64,000 nt of DNA from CBDDIP01 sp965279405 (GTDB lineage: Bacteria > Actinomycetota > Acidimicrobiia > Acidimicrobiales > Ilumatobacteraceae), in the NCBI GenBank assembly GCA_965279405.1, contig OZ257157.1, positions 2,480,001 through 2,544,000 on the forward strand, written 5' to 3'. Made by a program: the position numbers and the translations under genes. The notes under the pieces were generated by a model. That model worked only from the letters and a program-made list of their open reading frames with translations. It had not been told where the DNA came from and did not search any database. Below are positions 41,172 through 49,584 of this stretch, one piece after another (position 1 is the stretch's first letter; every line of letters starts with the position of its first letter).

Positions 41172-41888
41172 ATGGCCGACGAGCGGCAAACGCCCTTCCC
41201 CCCTCCGAACACGATCGATCCGTTGCTCCAGCGCCGCTTGGCCGCGCTGCAGGAGCGTTCAGCCACCACCACGCCCAGCGGGTCGACGGCCCCGCCGGCG
41301 GTGGCCGAGCGGGTTGCGGCCGCCCGCAGCGGCAAGCGGCGCAAGCCGGCCAAGGGCAGCAAGGTCGCGGCCTTTGCGCTGAGCGTTGCCACGACCGGCG
41401 CGCTGACCGCGATGTTCGCCCATGCGGATGCGGCTCAGAACGAGAGCGCTGCGGGTGTCGATGCCGGAATCGGCGCGACGGCCGGCACGACCGCCGCAAC
41501 CGTCCCGGCCACGACGGCGACCACGACGCCGGCCGCAGCCGGGTCGTCGGACACGACGGCGACGACAGCGGCACCGGTCACGACCGCGGCTGCGCCAACC
41601 GTCGCCGACGGCACGTACTCCGGCGCGACGATCTCGACGAAGTTCGGTCCGGTGCAGGTGCAGATCGTCTACTCGGGTGGCCAGATCACCGACGTCGTTG
41701 CGCTGCAGACCCCGAGCGACGATCGCAAGAGCATCAACATCAACAACCGTGCGGTGCCGACGTTGGTCACCGAGACGTTGACGGCTCAGTCGGCCTCCGT
41801 GAACTCGGTGTCGGGTGCGACGTACACGAGCAACGCGTACAAGCAGTCGTTGCAATCGGCCATCGACGCCGCGCTTGCCGCGGCATAG
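41172..41888 (+). CDS. Membrane-anchored FMN-binding domain protein
   Basis: 238 residues: a basic cytoplasmic N-terminus (about 1-62), one transmembrane helix (about 64-82), an Ala/Thr linker (about 90-140) and a C-terminal FMN_bind domain with GTYSGATISTKFGPVQVQIV, GGQITDVVALQTP and SVNSVSGATYTSNAY. The SGAT at 214-217 is the flavinylation motif, in which Thr217 would receive FMN by a phosphoester bond, as in RnfG/NqrC. The flavin transferase gene follows after seven bases. Together with the heme protein upstream it forms a short extracytoplasmic electron-transfer chain. Confidence 0.88.
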   Translation: MADERQTPFPPPNTIDPLLQRRLAALQERSATTTPSGSTAPPAVAERVAAARSGKRRKPAKGSKVAAFALSVATTGALTAMFAHADAAQNESAAGVDAGIGATAGTTAATVPATTATTTPAAAGSSDTTATTAAPVTTAAAPTVADGTYSGATISTKFGPVQVQIVYSGGQITDVVALQTPSDDRKSININNRAVPTLVTETLTAQSASVNSVSGATYTSNAYKQSLQSAIDAALAAA

Positions 41889-41895
41889 TCGTGGC

Positions 41896-42669
41896 GTGAC
41901 CACCGAGGATCGGCCGACGTCGAGGGTCGAGGCCGTCATGGGCATGGCGGTCAGCTTCGACCTGCCCGGCGGGTGCCCACCCGATCTCCTCGACGAGGCG
42001 GTCGCGTGGCTGCACCACGTCGATGCGACCTTCAGCCCGTACATCGACGGCAGCGAGATCTCGCGCATCGGGCGCGGCGAGCTGTCGCTCGATCAGGTGT
42101 CCGACGAGGTCCACGGCGTGCTGTCGATGTGCGAGGTCCTGCTCCAGGACTCGAACGGCGTGTTCGACGTGTGGTCGCTGCCGTCACCGAACGGCACACC
42201 CTTCGATCCGTGCGGCTACGTGAAGGGCTGGTCGATCGAGCGTTGCGCCGACCTGCTGACCGCCGGAGGCGTCATCGATCTGGCCATCAACGCCGGTGGC
42301 GACGTGGCGCTGCGCGGACGCCGCGAGGGCGCTCCGTGGCGCATCGGCATCCGCCATCCCGACGACGCGATGATGCTCGCCGCTGTCCTCGAAGTGGAGG
42401 GCCCGTTCGCGGTCGCGACGTCGGCGACGTACGAACGCGGTGCGCACATCGTCGATCCGCGCGACGGGCTGCCGGCCATCGGCCTCGCCAGCGCGACCGT
42501 CATCGGGCCCGACCTGTCGCTGGCCGACGCCTACGCGACGACGCTGTTCGTGCTCGGTGCCGACGGACTCGACTGGGTGGTCGGGCACGCCGGCTACGAC
42601 GGCTTCGTCATCACCCGAGACGGGCTGACCCACGCCACGCCCGGCTTCGTCGGCCACCGGCGGTCCTGA
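41896..42669 (+). CDS. apbE: FAD:protein FMN transferase (ApbE family)
   Basis: The 257-residue protein starts at GTG. Family marks are VEAVMGMAVSFDLPGG, HHVDATFSPYIDGSEISRIG, GVFDVWSLP, DPCGYVKGWSIERCADLL, DLAINAGGDVALRG and, at the C-terminus, AHIVDPRDGLPAIGLASATV with LSLADAYATTLFVLGADG. The GGD and D-A-A-TT elements bind Mg and FAD. It attaches FMN to the threonine of SGAT motifs, here surely the upstream FMN-binding protein. No obvious signal peptide is visible, so either it acts in the cytoplasm or the start is further upstream. Confidence 0.9.
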   Translation: MTTEDRPTSRVEAVMGMAVSFDLPGGCPPDLLDEAVAWLHHVDATFSPYIDGSEISRIGRGELSLDQVSDEVHGVLSMCEVLLQDSNGVFDVWSLPSPNGTPFDPCGYVKGWSIERCADLLTAGGVIDLAINAGGDVALRGRREGAPWRIGIRHPDDAMMLAAVLEVEGPFAVATSATYERGAHIVDPRDGLPAIGLASATVIGPDLSLADAYATTLFVLGADGLDWVVGHAGYDGFVITRDGLTHATPGFVGHRRS

Positions 42670-42680
42670 GCGGCGCGTCA

Positions 42681-42686
42681 TAGTGT
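42681..42686 (+). promoter_or_regulatory. -10 box TAGTGT, leaderless alpha-mannosidase gene
   Basis: TAGTGT ends six bases before the GTG start of the GH38 gene, with no Shine-Dalgarno sequence between. Confidence 0.45.
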
Positions 42687-42692
42687 CGGGGC

Positions 42693-45600
42693 GTGCACGA
42701 CAACCGGACGCTCGTCGAGAACCGCATCCGCCGCGAGCTGTTCGAGCGGGTGATGCCCGCGATGTACTCCGCTCGCACGCCGATGAACGTCACTGCGTGG
42801 GACGTGCCGGGCGAGCCGGTGCCGGTGGCAGACGCGCTCGCCGCGCTGGCAGCCGGTGAGTTCCGCCCGTTCACGATCGGCGCGCAGTGGAGCCGGCCGT
42901 GGGGCACGACGTGGTTTCACCTCGACGCGGAGGTGCCGTCCGAATGGGTCGGCCCGCAGCTGGAAGCCGTCCTCGACCTCGGCTTCCACCAGGACGCAGC
43001 CGGGTTCCAGAGCGAGGGGCTCGTGTACGTCGAGCGCGGTGGGCGACACGTCGCGCTGCAGGGCGTGCACCCGCGTCGCACCGGTGTACCGCTCGCCGAG
43101 CAGGGGGCAGGTCCGCTGACCCTGCTCGTCGAGGCCGCGTCGAACCCGGCGTTTCCGGGGTTCCGTCCGTCGCAGCTCGGCTCACTCGACACCGCCGGCA
43201 CGACGCCGTTGTACCGCCTCCGCGAAGCGTCGCTCGGCGTGCGCGACGAGACCGTGTTCGCGCTCCTGCTCGACATCGAGGTGCTGCTCGGTCTGATGAC
43301 GTCGCTGCCGCTGGACGAGCAGCGTCGCCAACGCTTGCTGCGCCAGTTGGAGTCGGCCTTCGACGCGCTCGATCTGCAGCGCGTCAGTGCGACGGCGGCC
43401 TCGGCTCGCGCGCTGCTCGCGCCCGCGCTCGCCCAACCCGCACGCGCCAGTGCGCACCGCGTCATCGGCGTCGGCCACGCACACATCGACTCGGCGTGGC
43501 TGTGGCCGCTGCGCGAGACCGAACGCAAGTGCGCGCGCACCTTCGCCTCGGCCACCACGTTGATGGACGCCTACCCGGACTACCGCTTCGTCTGCTCGCA
43601 GGCCGCGCAGTACGACTGGGTGGAACGCCAGCACCCGGAGGTGTTCGAGCGGATCACGGCCAAGGTCGCGTCCGGGCAGTGGCAGCCAGTCGGCGGCATG
43701 TGGGTCGAGGCCGACATGAACCTGCCGAGCGGCGAGAGCATCGTGCGCCAGATGGTGTTCGGCCAGCGCTACTTCGAGGAGCGCTTCGGCGTGCGCTGCA
43801 AGGAGGTGTGGATCCCCGACGTGTTCGGCTACCCCGGCTCGTTGCCGCAGATCTTCGCCGCCGGGGGCATGCACCGCTTCATCACCCAGAAGCTCAGCTG
43901 GAACAAGCAGAACGTCTTCCCCCACAGCACGTTCTGGTGGGAGGGCATCGACGGCTCGAGGGTGCTGACCCACTTCCCGCCCGTCGACACCTACAACGCA
44001 TCCGTCACCGCTGACCAGATGGTGTTCACCGATCACAATTTCAAGGACCACGGCTGGAGCGACTGGTCGTTGATGCCCTTCGGCCACGGCAACGGAGGTG
44101 GCGGTCCGACGCGCGAGATGGTCGAGCGGGCGCGGCGGATGGCCGATCTCGACGGCACGCCGCGCGTCAGCATCGGCACGACCGACGAGTTCTTCGACCG
44201 CATCGAGGAGGAGGTCGCTGGCGGCGCGCCGGTGCCGGTGTGGCGCGGCGAGCTGTACTTCGAGATGCACCGCGGCACGCTCACCAGCCAGGCGCAGACC
44301 AAGCTCGGCAACCGTCGCTGCGAGCGCCTGCTGCGCGAGGCCGAGCTGTGGTGGGCGGCGAGTGGTCCGGTGCCCGACGACGTGGTCGCCGCGCTCGACG
44401 ACATCTGGCGTTCGGTCCTGCTGCAGCAGTTCCACGACATCATCCCCGGCTCGTCGATCGCGTGGGTGCACGACGACGCGGAGGCCGCGCACGCGAGTGC
44501 CGCTGCCGCGCTGGAGGATCTGGTGCAGGAAGCGTTGTCGCACCTCTGCGCGCCTGCCGGCGCAGTGGCCAACGCCGGAACGCACGCTCGCCGCGAGGTC
44601 GTCGTCGCATCGTCGACGCCCCCCGGTAGCGGGCCGTTGCAGGCGCTCGCTGACGGTGGACACGCGTTCGTTGCCGCGGCGCCGGGGAGCGGGCTCGGCT
44701 CGTTCGAGGCGCTCGCCACCGACGATCGCGTGGTGGTCACCGAGCAGTCGATGGCCAACGGCTGCATCGCAGTGCACTGGGACCTCGACGGCAACATCAC
44801 CTCGATCGTCGACGTTCGCCACGCCCGCGAACTGCTGCCCGCCGGTTCGGTGATCGGGTTGCAGATCGCGCCCGACCACCCGGTGGAGTACGACGCATGG
44901 GACCTCGAGGACTGGGCCGAGCCGCTGGCGAAGCCGCTCTCCGGTGACGTCGAGATCGAGCTCGTCGATCGCGGCCCGCTCGTCGCCACGCTGCACGTCC
45001 GGCGAGCGTTCGGGGCGTCGGCGGTCGTCTCGTCGTACCGGTTGCGTGCCGACAGCGCGCGGTTGGACATCGAGCTGGACATCGACTGGCAGGAGACCGA
45101 GCAGTGGTTGTCGCTGCACGTGCCGATCGACGTCCGCGCCGACGAGGCTGCCTGCGACATCCAGTTCGGTCACGTCCGTCGGCCGATGCACGCCAGCAGC
45201 TCGTGGGATGCGGCGAAGTTCGAGGTCTGTGCGCACCGTTGGGTCGATGTCGCCGAGCCCGAGTTCGGTGTCGCGGTGCTCAACGACGGCCGCTACGGCC
45301 ACCGCCTGTTCAGCTCGTCGGGTCGAGCGCCCGGCGTGCGCGTCTCGTTGCTGAAGGCGGCTCGCTACCCCGACCCGGACGCCGATCGAGGTCGCCATCG
45401 CGTCACGATCGCCGTGCTGCCGCACGGGCCCGGGCTGCACGACGTGCTGCACGAGGCCGAGGCGCTGAACGTGCCGCTGCGGGTCGTCCACGACGGCGAC
45501 GGCAACGATGATCCGCCGGTGGTGCACATCGATCAACCCGGCGTGTGGCTGAGCGCGGTGAAGCGCGCCGACGACGGATCGGGCGATCTCGTCGTCCGCC

Positions 45601-45776
45601 TCCACGAAGCGTGCGGCGACCGCACCCGCACGATCGTCCGCCTGCCGCAACGGGTCGCCGAAGCCTCGCGCTGCGACGTCTACGAGTCGCCCGCCGAATC
45701 CCTCGACACCGCCGACGGCATCATCGCCCTCACCCTCAACCCCTTCGAGCTCGTCACGTTGCGCCTCCGAACCTGA
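42693..45776 (+). CDS. Alpha-mannosidase (glycoside hydrolase family 38)
   Basis: The 1027-residue protein is a full-length bacterial GH38 enzyme. After a roughly 250-residue N-terminal region, the catalytic domain opens with GVGHAHIDSAWLWPLRETER (zinc ligands H264 and D266), YRFVCSQAAQYDWVE, GGMWVEADMNLPSGESIVRQ and VWIPDVFGYPGSLPQI, where D376 is the nucleophile. A helical domain with LLQQFHDIIPGSSIAWV follows. The last 400 residues are beta-sandwich domains. It removes alpha-mannose residues from oligosaccharides or glycoproteins; no signal peptide is visible, so it acts inside the cell. It follows the flavin trio by 23 bases but probably has its own promoter. Confidence 0.93.
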   Translation: MHDNRTLVENRIRRELFERVMPAMYSARTPMNVTAWDVPGEPVPVADALAALAAGEFRPFTIGAQWSRPWGTTWFHLDAEVPSEWVGPQLEAVLDLGFHQDAAGFQSEGLVYVERGGRHVALQGVHPRRTGVPLAEQGAGPLTLLVEAASNPAFPGFRPSQLGSLDTAGTTPLYRLREASLGVRDETVFALLLDIEVLLGLMTSLPLDEQRRQRLLRQLESAFDALDLQRVSATAASARALLAPALAQPARASAHRVIGVGHAHIDSAWLWPLRETERKCARTFASATTLMDAYPDYRFVCSQAAQYDWVERQHPEVFERITAKVASGQWQPVGGMWVEADMNLPSGESIVRQMVFGQRYFEERFGVRCKEVWIPDVFGYPGSLPQIFAAGGMHRFITQKLSWNKQNVFPHSTFWWEGIDGSRVLTHFPPVDTYNASVTADQMVFTDHNFKDHGWSDWSLMPFGHGNGGGGPTREMVERARRMADLDGTPRVSIGTTDEFFDRIEEEVAGGAPVPVWRGELYFEMHRGTLTSQAQTKLGNRRCERLLREAELWWAASGPVPDDVVAALDDIWRSVLLQQFHDIIPGSSIAWVHDDAEAAHASAAAALEDLVQEALSHLCAPAGAVANAGTHARREVVVASSTPPGSGPLQALADGGHAFVAAAPGSGLGSFEALATDDRVVVTEQSMANGCIAVHWDLDGNITSIVDVRHARELLPAGSVIGLQIAPDHPVEYDAWDLEDWAEPLAKPLSGDVEIELVDRGPLVATLHVRRAFGASAVVSSYRLRADSARLDIELDIDWQETEQWLSLHVPIDVRADEAACDIQFGHVRRPMHASSSWDAAKFEVCAHRWVDVAEPEFGVAVLNDGRYGHRLFSSSGRAPGVRVSLLKAARYPDPDADRGRHRVTIAVLPHGPGLHDVLHEAEALNVPLRVVHDGDGNDDPPVVHIDQPGVWLSAVKRADDGSGDLVVRLHEACGDRTRTIVRLPQRVAEASRCDVYESPAESLDTADGIIALTLNPFELVTLRLRT

Positions 45777-45798
45777 CCGCCGCCCGGCCCAAGCAAGT

Positions 45799-45901
45799 CG
45801 ATGAGGTGTGAGCGGCGAATGGCCGCCTGTTTCTCATCGGACCGGAGCAGCGTCGAAACCCGATGAGGTGTGAGCGGCGAATGGCCGCCTGTTTCTCATC
45901 G
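45799..45901 (+). repeat. Two copies of a 41-bp nested hairpin repeat
   Basis: CGATGAG-gtgtga-GCGGC-gaat-GGCCGC-ctgttt-CTCATCG occurs at 45799-45839 and again, identical, at 45861-45901. Outer and inner arms both pair, giving two stable stem-loops just after the mannosidase stop. A third partial CGATGAGGT at 45919 starts another copy. Likely terminator or REP-like role. Confidence 0.75.
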
Positions 45902-45940
45902 GACTTGGACGGGCGCCGCGATGAGGTTGTGAGCACCGGA

Positions 45941-46059
45941 GTTCGGGTGAGGGAGCGCAGCGAGCGAGCACGGTAGGCGAGCGCAGCGAGCACCGAGATG
46001 ACGAGTTCGGGTGAGGGAGCGCAGCGAGCGAGCACGGCAGGCGAGCGCAGCGAGCACCG
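45941..46059 (+). repeat. Dispersed GCGAGCGCAGCGAGCAC repeat, locus 2 (tandem 64-bp units)
   Basis: Two nearly identical units begin at 45941 and 46005: GTTCGGGTGAGGGAGCGCAG, CGAGCGAGCACGG, one T/C difference, then AGGCGAGCGCAGCGAGCACC. The second abuts the stop of the minus-strand amidohydrolase. The 283-bp gap here contains only repeats. Confidence 0.8.
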
Positions 46060-47271
46060 CTATGAAAGGTGGCGGAGGGCCAGTCCGGCGAGGATGGCGG
46101 TGCCGTTGACCATCGACTCCTCGTCGAAGGTGACCCGATTGGAGTGGTTGGCCGGGGCGGAGAACGGGTCGCGGTCGTGGTGGGTGCCGCCGAGGAACAT
46201 CATCGTGCCGGGGATGCGGTTGAGGACGTAGCTGAAGTCCTCGGCGCCCATCACCGGGTTCGGCATCTTGATCACCTTGTCCGAGCCGATGATGTCGCCG
46301 GCCACGCCCATCGAGAACTCGGCCGAGCCGGGCGTGTTCGAGGTGACGCCGTAGCCGTCGACCACCTCGACGTGGACGCCCGCGCCATGCGCAGCGGCGA
46401 CACCCTCGGCGACGCGGCGGATCCCGTCGTGCACGAGGCGGCGGGTGCGCTCGCTGACGGCGCGGATCGTGCCCTCGATCAACGCGCTCTCCGGGATGAC
46501 GTTGGTCGTCGTGCCGGCGGAGATCTTCCCGACGGTGACGACCGACGGGTCGAACACGTCGACGCTGCGGGTGATCATCGTCTGCAGCGCCTGCACGATC
46601 TCGCAGGCGACCGGGATCGGGTCGAGAGCGCGGTGCGGCTGGCTGGCGTGGCCGCCGCGGCCGGTGACGAGGATGCGCATCGTGTCGCTCGACGCCATGA
46701 GCGCGCCGGCCTTCGAGCTGATCCATCCGGTGGGCAGCACCGAGGTGATGTGCAACGCGTACGCGCCGGTCACCGGCGACTCGCTGCCATCGGCGCGGGC
46801 CGGCAGGTCGAGCAGACCTTCGTCGAGCATGAACCGCGCGCCCGCGTAGCCCTCCTCGCCGGGTTGGAACATGAACAGCACTCGGCCGGGGATGTCGGCC
46901 TGGCGCGCGCTCAGCAGTCGCGCCGCGCCGACGAGCATCGCCGTGTGGGTGTCGTGCCCGCAGGCGTGCATGCGGTTGTCGACCTTCGAGGAGAAGTCGA
47001 GGCCGGTGTCCTCGGGCATCGGCAGCGCGTCCATGTCGCCGCGCAGCAGCACGGTCGGGCCGGGCTTGCCGCCTTCGAGCAGCGCGGCGATGCCGCTGGT
47101 CGTCTCGTGCAGGGTGATGCCGAGCGGCAGCCCCTCGAGCGCGCCGAGCACCTCCCCGCGCGTCACGGGCAGGTCGTTGCCGATCTCCGGCCACTGGTGC
47201 AGCGTTCGCCGCAGCGAGACCATCCCGTCGAGCAGATCTCGGGCCTCGTCGCGCAGGGTGTCGGTGCTCAT
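46060..47271 (-). CDS. M20-family amidohydrolase (amino-acid amide/hippurate-type)
   Basis: The 403-residue M20D peptidase-fold enzyme has RRTLHQWPEIGNDLPVTRGE, LLRGDMDALPMPEDTGLDFS, the metal-binding HACGHDTHTAML, FMFQPGEEGYAGARFML, GRGGHASQPHRALDPI and AEDFSYVLNRIPGTMMFLGG. Family members hydrolyse N-acyl amino acids such as hippurate or IAA conjugates; the exact substrate is open. The start follows a TAGCAT box by six bases. It is divergent from the NUDIX gene with a 23-bp gap. Confidence 0.9.
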   Translation of the reverse strand: MSTDTLRDEARDLLDGMVSLRRTLHQWPEIGNDLPVTRGEVLGALEGLPLGITLHETTSGIAALLEGGKPGPTVLLRGDMDALPMPEDTGLDFSSKVDNRMHACGHDTHTAMLVGAARLLSARQADIPGRVLFMFQPGEEGYAGARFMLDEGLLDLPARADGSESPVTGAYALHITSVLPTGWISSKAGALMASSDTMRILVTGRGGHASQPHRALDPIPVACEIVQALQTMITRSVDVFDPSVVTVGKISAGTTTNVIPESALIEGTIRAVSERTRRLVHDGIRRVAEGVAAAHGAGVHVEVVDGYGVTSNTPGSAEFSMGVAGDIIGSDKVIKMPNPVMGAEDFSYVLNRIPGTMMFLGGTHHDRDPFSAPANHSNRVTFDEESMVNGTAILAGLALRHLS

Positions 47272-47277
47272 GGGCGA

Positions 47278-47283
47278 ATGCTA
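47278..47283 (-). promoter_or_regulatory. -10 box TAGCAT, leaderless amidohydrolase gene
   Basis: TAGCAT, six bases (TCGCCC), then ATG. It overlaps the 5' side of the divergent NUDIX gene, so the two promoters must interdigitate. Confidence 0.45.
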
Positions 47284-47294
47284 GGCATGACGCG

Positions 47295-47798
47295 ATGGCA
47301 GCGGATCCGGCGAGCGAGCTGGTCGACATCGTCGACGACGACGATCGGGTGATCGACACCGTGCCGCGATCGCGGATGCGGGCCGAACGGCTGCAGCACC
47401 GTTGCGTCGGAATCGCCGTGTTCAGCAGCGACGGACGGCTGCTGATCCATCGCCGCAGCGAGTGGAAGGACGTCTGGCCGGGCTGGTGGGACATCGCCGC
47501 CGGCGGCGTGGTCGCCGCGGGCGAGAGCTACCTCGACGCGGCCCACCGGGAGCTGGCCGAGGAGGTCGGCATCGCTGCCGAACTGCATCACCTGGGCAGT
47601 GGGCGCTACGTCGACGACGACGTTGCCCTGATCTGCCACGGCTACCGCGCCGTGCACGACGGACCGTTCGCCTTCGACGACGGTGAGGTGGTCGAAGCGC
47701 GGTGGGTCACCCCGACCGAGCTGACCGCGATGCGCGCCGAGCATCGGTTCCTGCCGGACAGCGTCACGCTCCTGCTGCCGCTGCTGCACTTCGTCTGA
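47295..47798 (+). CDS. NUDIX hydrolase (YfcD/IDI-like)
   Basis: The 167-residue protein has the NUDIX box GGVVAAGESYLDAAHRELAE followed by EVGI (about residues 70-93), and N-terminal ELVDIVDDDDRVIDTVPRSR and RHRSEWKDVWPGW-like motifs typical of the YfcD/isopentenyl-diphosphate-isomerase-like subgroup. It probably hydrolyses a nucleoside diphosphate derivative; a true IDI would have extra active-site Cys/Glu motifs that I do not see. It stands alone, with no promoter resolved in the short divergent gap. Confidence 0.85.
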   Translation: MAADPASELVDIVDDDDRVIDTVPRSRMRAERLQHRCVGIAVFSSDGRLLIHRRSEWKDVWPGWWDIAAGGVVAAGESYLDAAHRELAEEVGIAAELHHLGSGRYVDDDVALICHGYRAVHDGPFAFDDGEVVEARWVTPTELTAMRAEHRFLPDSVTLLLPLLHFV

Positions 47799-47879
47799 CG
47801 TCGTTGTTTTCCGCTCGAGGCTGTGGCGCACGGTTCTGTGTGTAGGACCTGACGAACGGTCGAACACGAGGAGACCACC

Positions 47880-48146
47880 ATGACCATGTACGGAGCCAAC
47901 CCGGAGCAGCTCGCCTCACTGGGCCGCACCCTGAAGCAGCAGATCGACCCGATCCAGTCGCTGACCAGCACGGTCAGCTCCGTGCTCGCCGGCACGTCGT
48001 GGACCGGGCCCGCCAGGGACCGGTTCGAGCAGGACTGGAACGCCACGTTCCGCACCGCGCTGACCCGTCTGGCACAAGCGTTCGAATCAGCCGGCGCCGA
48101 CTGCATCGCCCGTGCCGGCGAACTGCAACGCATCATGGGGAGGTGA
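47880..48146 (+). CDS. WXG100-family (ESAT-6-like) protein
   Basis: The 88-residue all-helical protein has the central turn SWTGPARDRFE (W41-T42-G43, a W-x-G variant) between two amphipathic helices, as in ESX substrates. GAGGAGACCACC gives a strong ribosome-binding site. WXG100 proteins are exported as dimers by type VII systems; no EccC ATPase or partner gene is in the window, so it is an orphan substrate or a structural relative. No C-terminal YxxxD/E export signal is apparent. Confidence 0.82.
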   Translation: MTMYGANPEQLASLGRTLKQQIDPIQSLTSTVSSVLAGTSWTGPARDRFEQDWNATFRTALTRLAQAFESAGADCIARAGELQRIMGR

Positions 48147-48195
48147 GCGCCGCGTTTGGGGGAGGGGTCGGTCGTGCTCGCTACCATCGTGAAGC

Positions 48196-48444
48196 GTGCT
48201 GCTGCTGGAGTTCACCATCGAACCCTTCATCGAGGGGCACCCCGGTGAGCACGTCACGTCCGCCGTCGCCGCGGCCGAGGCGCTCGGCGCGGTCGCCGAG
48301 TTCGGACCGTTCGGAACCAGCTGCCAGGTGGCCGACGAGGTCGCCGGCGCTGTGTCCAAGGCCGTGATCGACGCCGCGTTCGCACACGGCGCGACGCACG
48401 TGAGCATGCACATCGAACGTCTCGCCGCCGGCGGCGACGAATGA
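48196..48444 (+). CDS. Small thiamine-binding-like protein (YkoF/MTH1187 type)
   Basis: The 82-residue protein reads LLEFTIEPFIEGHPGEHVTS, AEALGAVAEFGPFGTS and AAFAHGATHVSMHIERL, the ferredoxin-like pattern of the thiamine-binding YkoF/MTH1187 family. It starts at a GTG eight bases after a TACCAT box. The following regulator gene overlaps its stop (ATGA). The pair looks like a sensor protein plus transcription factor for a small metabolite; thiamine is only a family-based guess. Confidence 0.55.
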   Translation: MLLLEFTIEPFIEGHPGEHVTSAVAAAEALGAVAEFGPFGTSCQVADEVAGAVSKAVIDAAFAHGATHVSMHIERLAAGGDE

Positions 48445-48806
48445 GCAAGCTCCCTCGCCACCCCTTGGTGCTGGCCGTCAAGCCGGTGGTCGAGGCCCTG
48501 GGGGCGACGATGGTCGCCGCCGAGGATCGCGAGCCCGGCGACCTGCCGTTGCGTTGGGAGGGCACGATCATCGCCGCCGTGCGCATGGCCCCGCTGCACG
48601 GCGCGCTCGACCGGTTGATCGAAGGCGTCGAGCGAGAGTTCGGTGCGCCGTTGCCGTCGCTGTCGCGCGAGGACAAGCAGCGCGCCATTCGTCTGCTCGA
48701 CGATCGTGGCGCGTTCACCTTGCGGCGTGCCGTCGAGGACGTCGCCGACGCGATGGGCGTCAGCCGGATCACCGTCTACAACTACCTGAACGCGCTGCAT
48801 CGATGA
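48441..48806 (+). CDS. DauR/YheO-type helix-turn-helix regulator
   Basis: 121 residues. The N-terminal half has LVLAVKPVVEALGATMVAAE and a PLHGALDRLIEGVE helix; the C-terminal SREDKQRAIRLLDDRGAFTL and VEDVADAMGVSRITVYNYLN form the DauR-type helix-turn-helix, ending at the domain boundary. It is translationally coupled to the thiamine-binding-like protein and followed after ten bases by a HAD hydrolase. It probably regulates this small operon or a vitamin-related gene elsewhere. Confidence 0.72.
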   Translation: MSKLPRHPLVLAVKPVVEALGATMVAAEDREPGDLPLRWEGTIIAAVRMAPLHGALDRLIEGVEREFGAPLPSLSREDKQRAIRLLDDRGAFTLRRAVEDVADAMGVSRITVYNYLNALHR

Positions 48807-48816
48807 ACGAGGTCAT

Positions 48817-49521
48817 GTGAGTCGCTTCGACGTCATCGGCTTCGACGCCGACGACACGCTGTGGCAGAGCGAGGACGGCTTCCACGAGAGCGAGCAGCGC
48901 TTCGTCGAGATGGTTGGTCCGTACGTGCCCGATGGCGTCGACGCGAAGGCAGCACTCGTCGCCACCGAGGGCAAGAACCTGCCGACGTTCGGGTACGGCG
49001 TGAAGTCGTTCGGCCTGTCGATGGTGGAGACCGCGGCGACGATCACCAACGGCGCGATCCCCAGTTCGGTGATGCTCGAGCTGGTCGACCTCGTTCGCGA
49101 TCAGCTGCAAGAGCCCGTGCGTCTCCTCCCCGACGTGCCACAGGTGCTGCAGGAGGTGGGCAGCCGATATCGCATCGTGCTGATCACCAAGGGCGATCTC
49201 ATCCACCAGACCCACAAGGTCAGCACCAGTGGGTTGGCCCACCACTTCGAGCACATCGAGATCGTGCTCGAGAAGGATGCCGCGACCTACGCCAAGCTCA
49301 TCCAGCGATTCGGCGTCGAGCCGGAGCGGTTCTGCATGGTCGGCAACAGCGTGCGCAGCGACATCCTGCCGGTGATGGCCCTCGGCGGCCACGGCATCCA
49401 CGTGCCGTACCACCTCCTCTGGGAGCACGAGCACGTCGAGCACGACGAGCACGTCACCGAAGTCGCCCGCCTCGCCGACGTCCCCGCCTGGCTCGCCGAG
49501 TTCGAAGCCGCCACGAACTGA
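48817..49521 (+). CDS. HAD-superfamily hydrolase (phosphatase)
   Basis: The 234-residue protein has motif I FDADDTLW (nucleophile D10, acid D12), motif II LITKGD, and motif III/IV VGNSVRSDILPVMALGGHGI. The cap region (about 20-90) is helical, as in C1-type HADs. Close relatives with FDADDTLW are often annotated as pyrimidine 5'-nucleotidase-like (YjjG), but the substrate is not determinable. A GTG start and close spacing place it as third gene of the operon. It ends at a long imperfect palindrome that separates it from the convergent lipoprotein gene. Confidence 0.88.
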   Translation: MSRFDVIGFDADDTLWQSEDGFHESEQRFVEMVGPYVPDGVDAKAALVATEGKNLPTFGYGVKSFGLSMVETAATITNGAIPSSVMLELVDLVRDQLQEPVRLLPDVPQVLQEVGSRYRIVLITKGDLIHQTHKVSTSGLAHHFEHIEIVLEKDAATYAKLIQRFGVEPERFCMVGNSVRSDILPVMALGGHGIHVPYHLLWEHEHVEHDEHVTEVARLADVPAWLAEFEAATN

Positions 49522-49527
49522 GGCTGC

Positions 49528-49568
49528 TGTGTCGAGTTTGCTACCGAATCGGTGGCGAAGTCGACACA
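49528..49568. terminator. 41-base imperfect palindrome between convergent genes
   Basis: TGTGTCGAGTTTGCTACCGA pairs with TCGGTGGCGAAGTCGACACA around a single central base; the few mismatches are mostly G-T type. It sits seven bases after the HAD stop and 16 bases before the lipoprotein stop, so it probably works as a bidirectional terminator. Confidence 0.6.
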
Positions 49569-49584
49569 CTGCGCGGGGCGGGCG

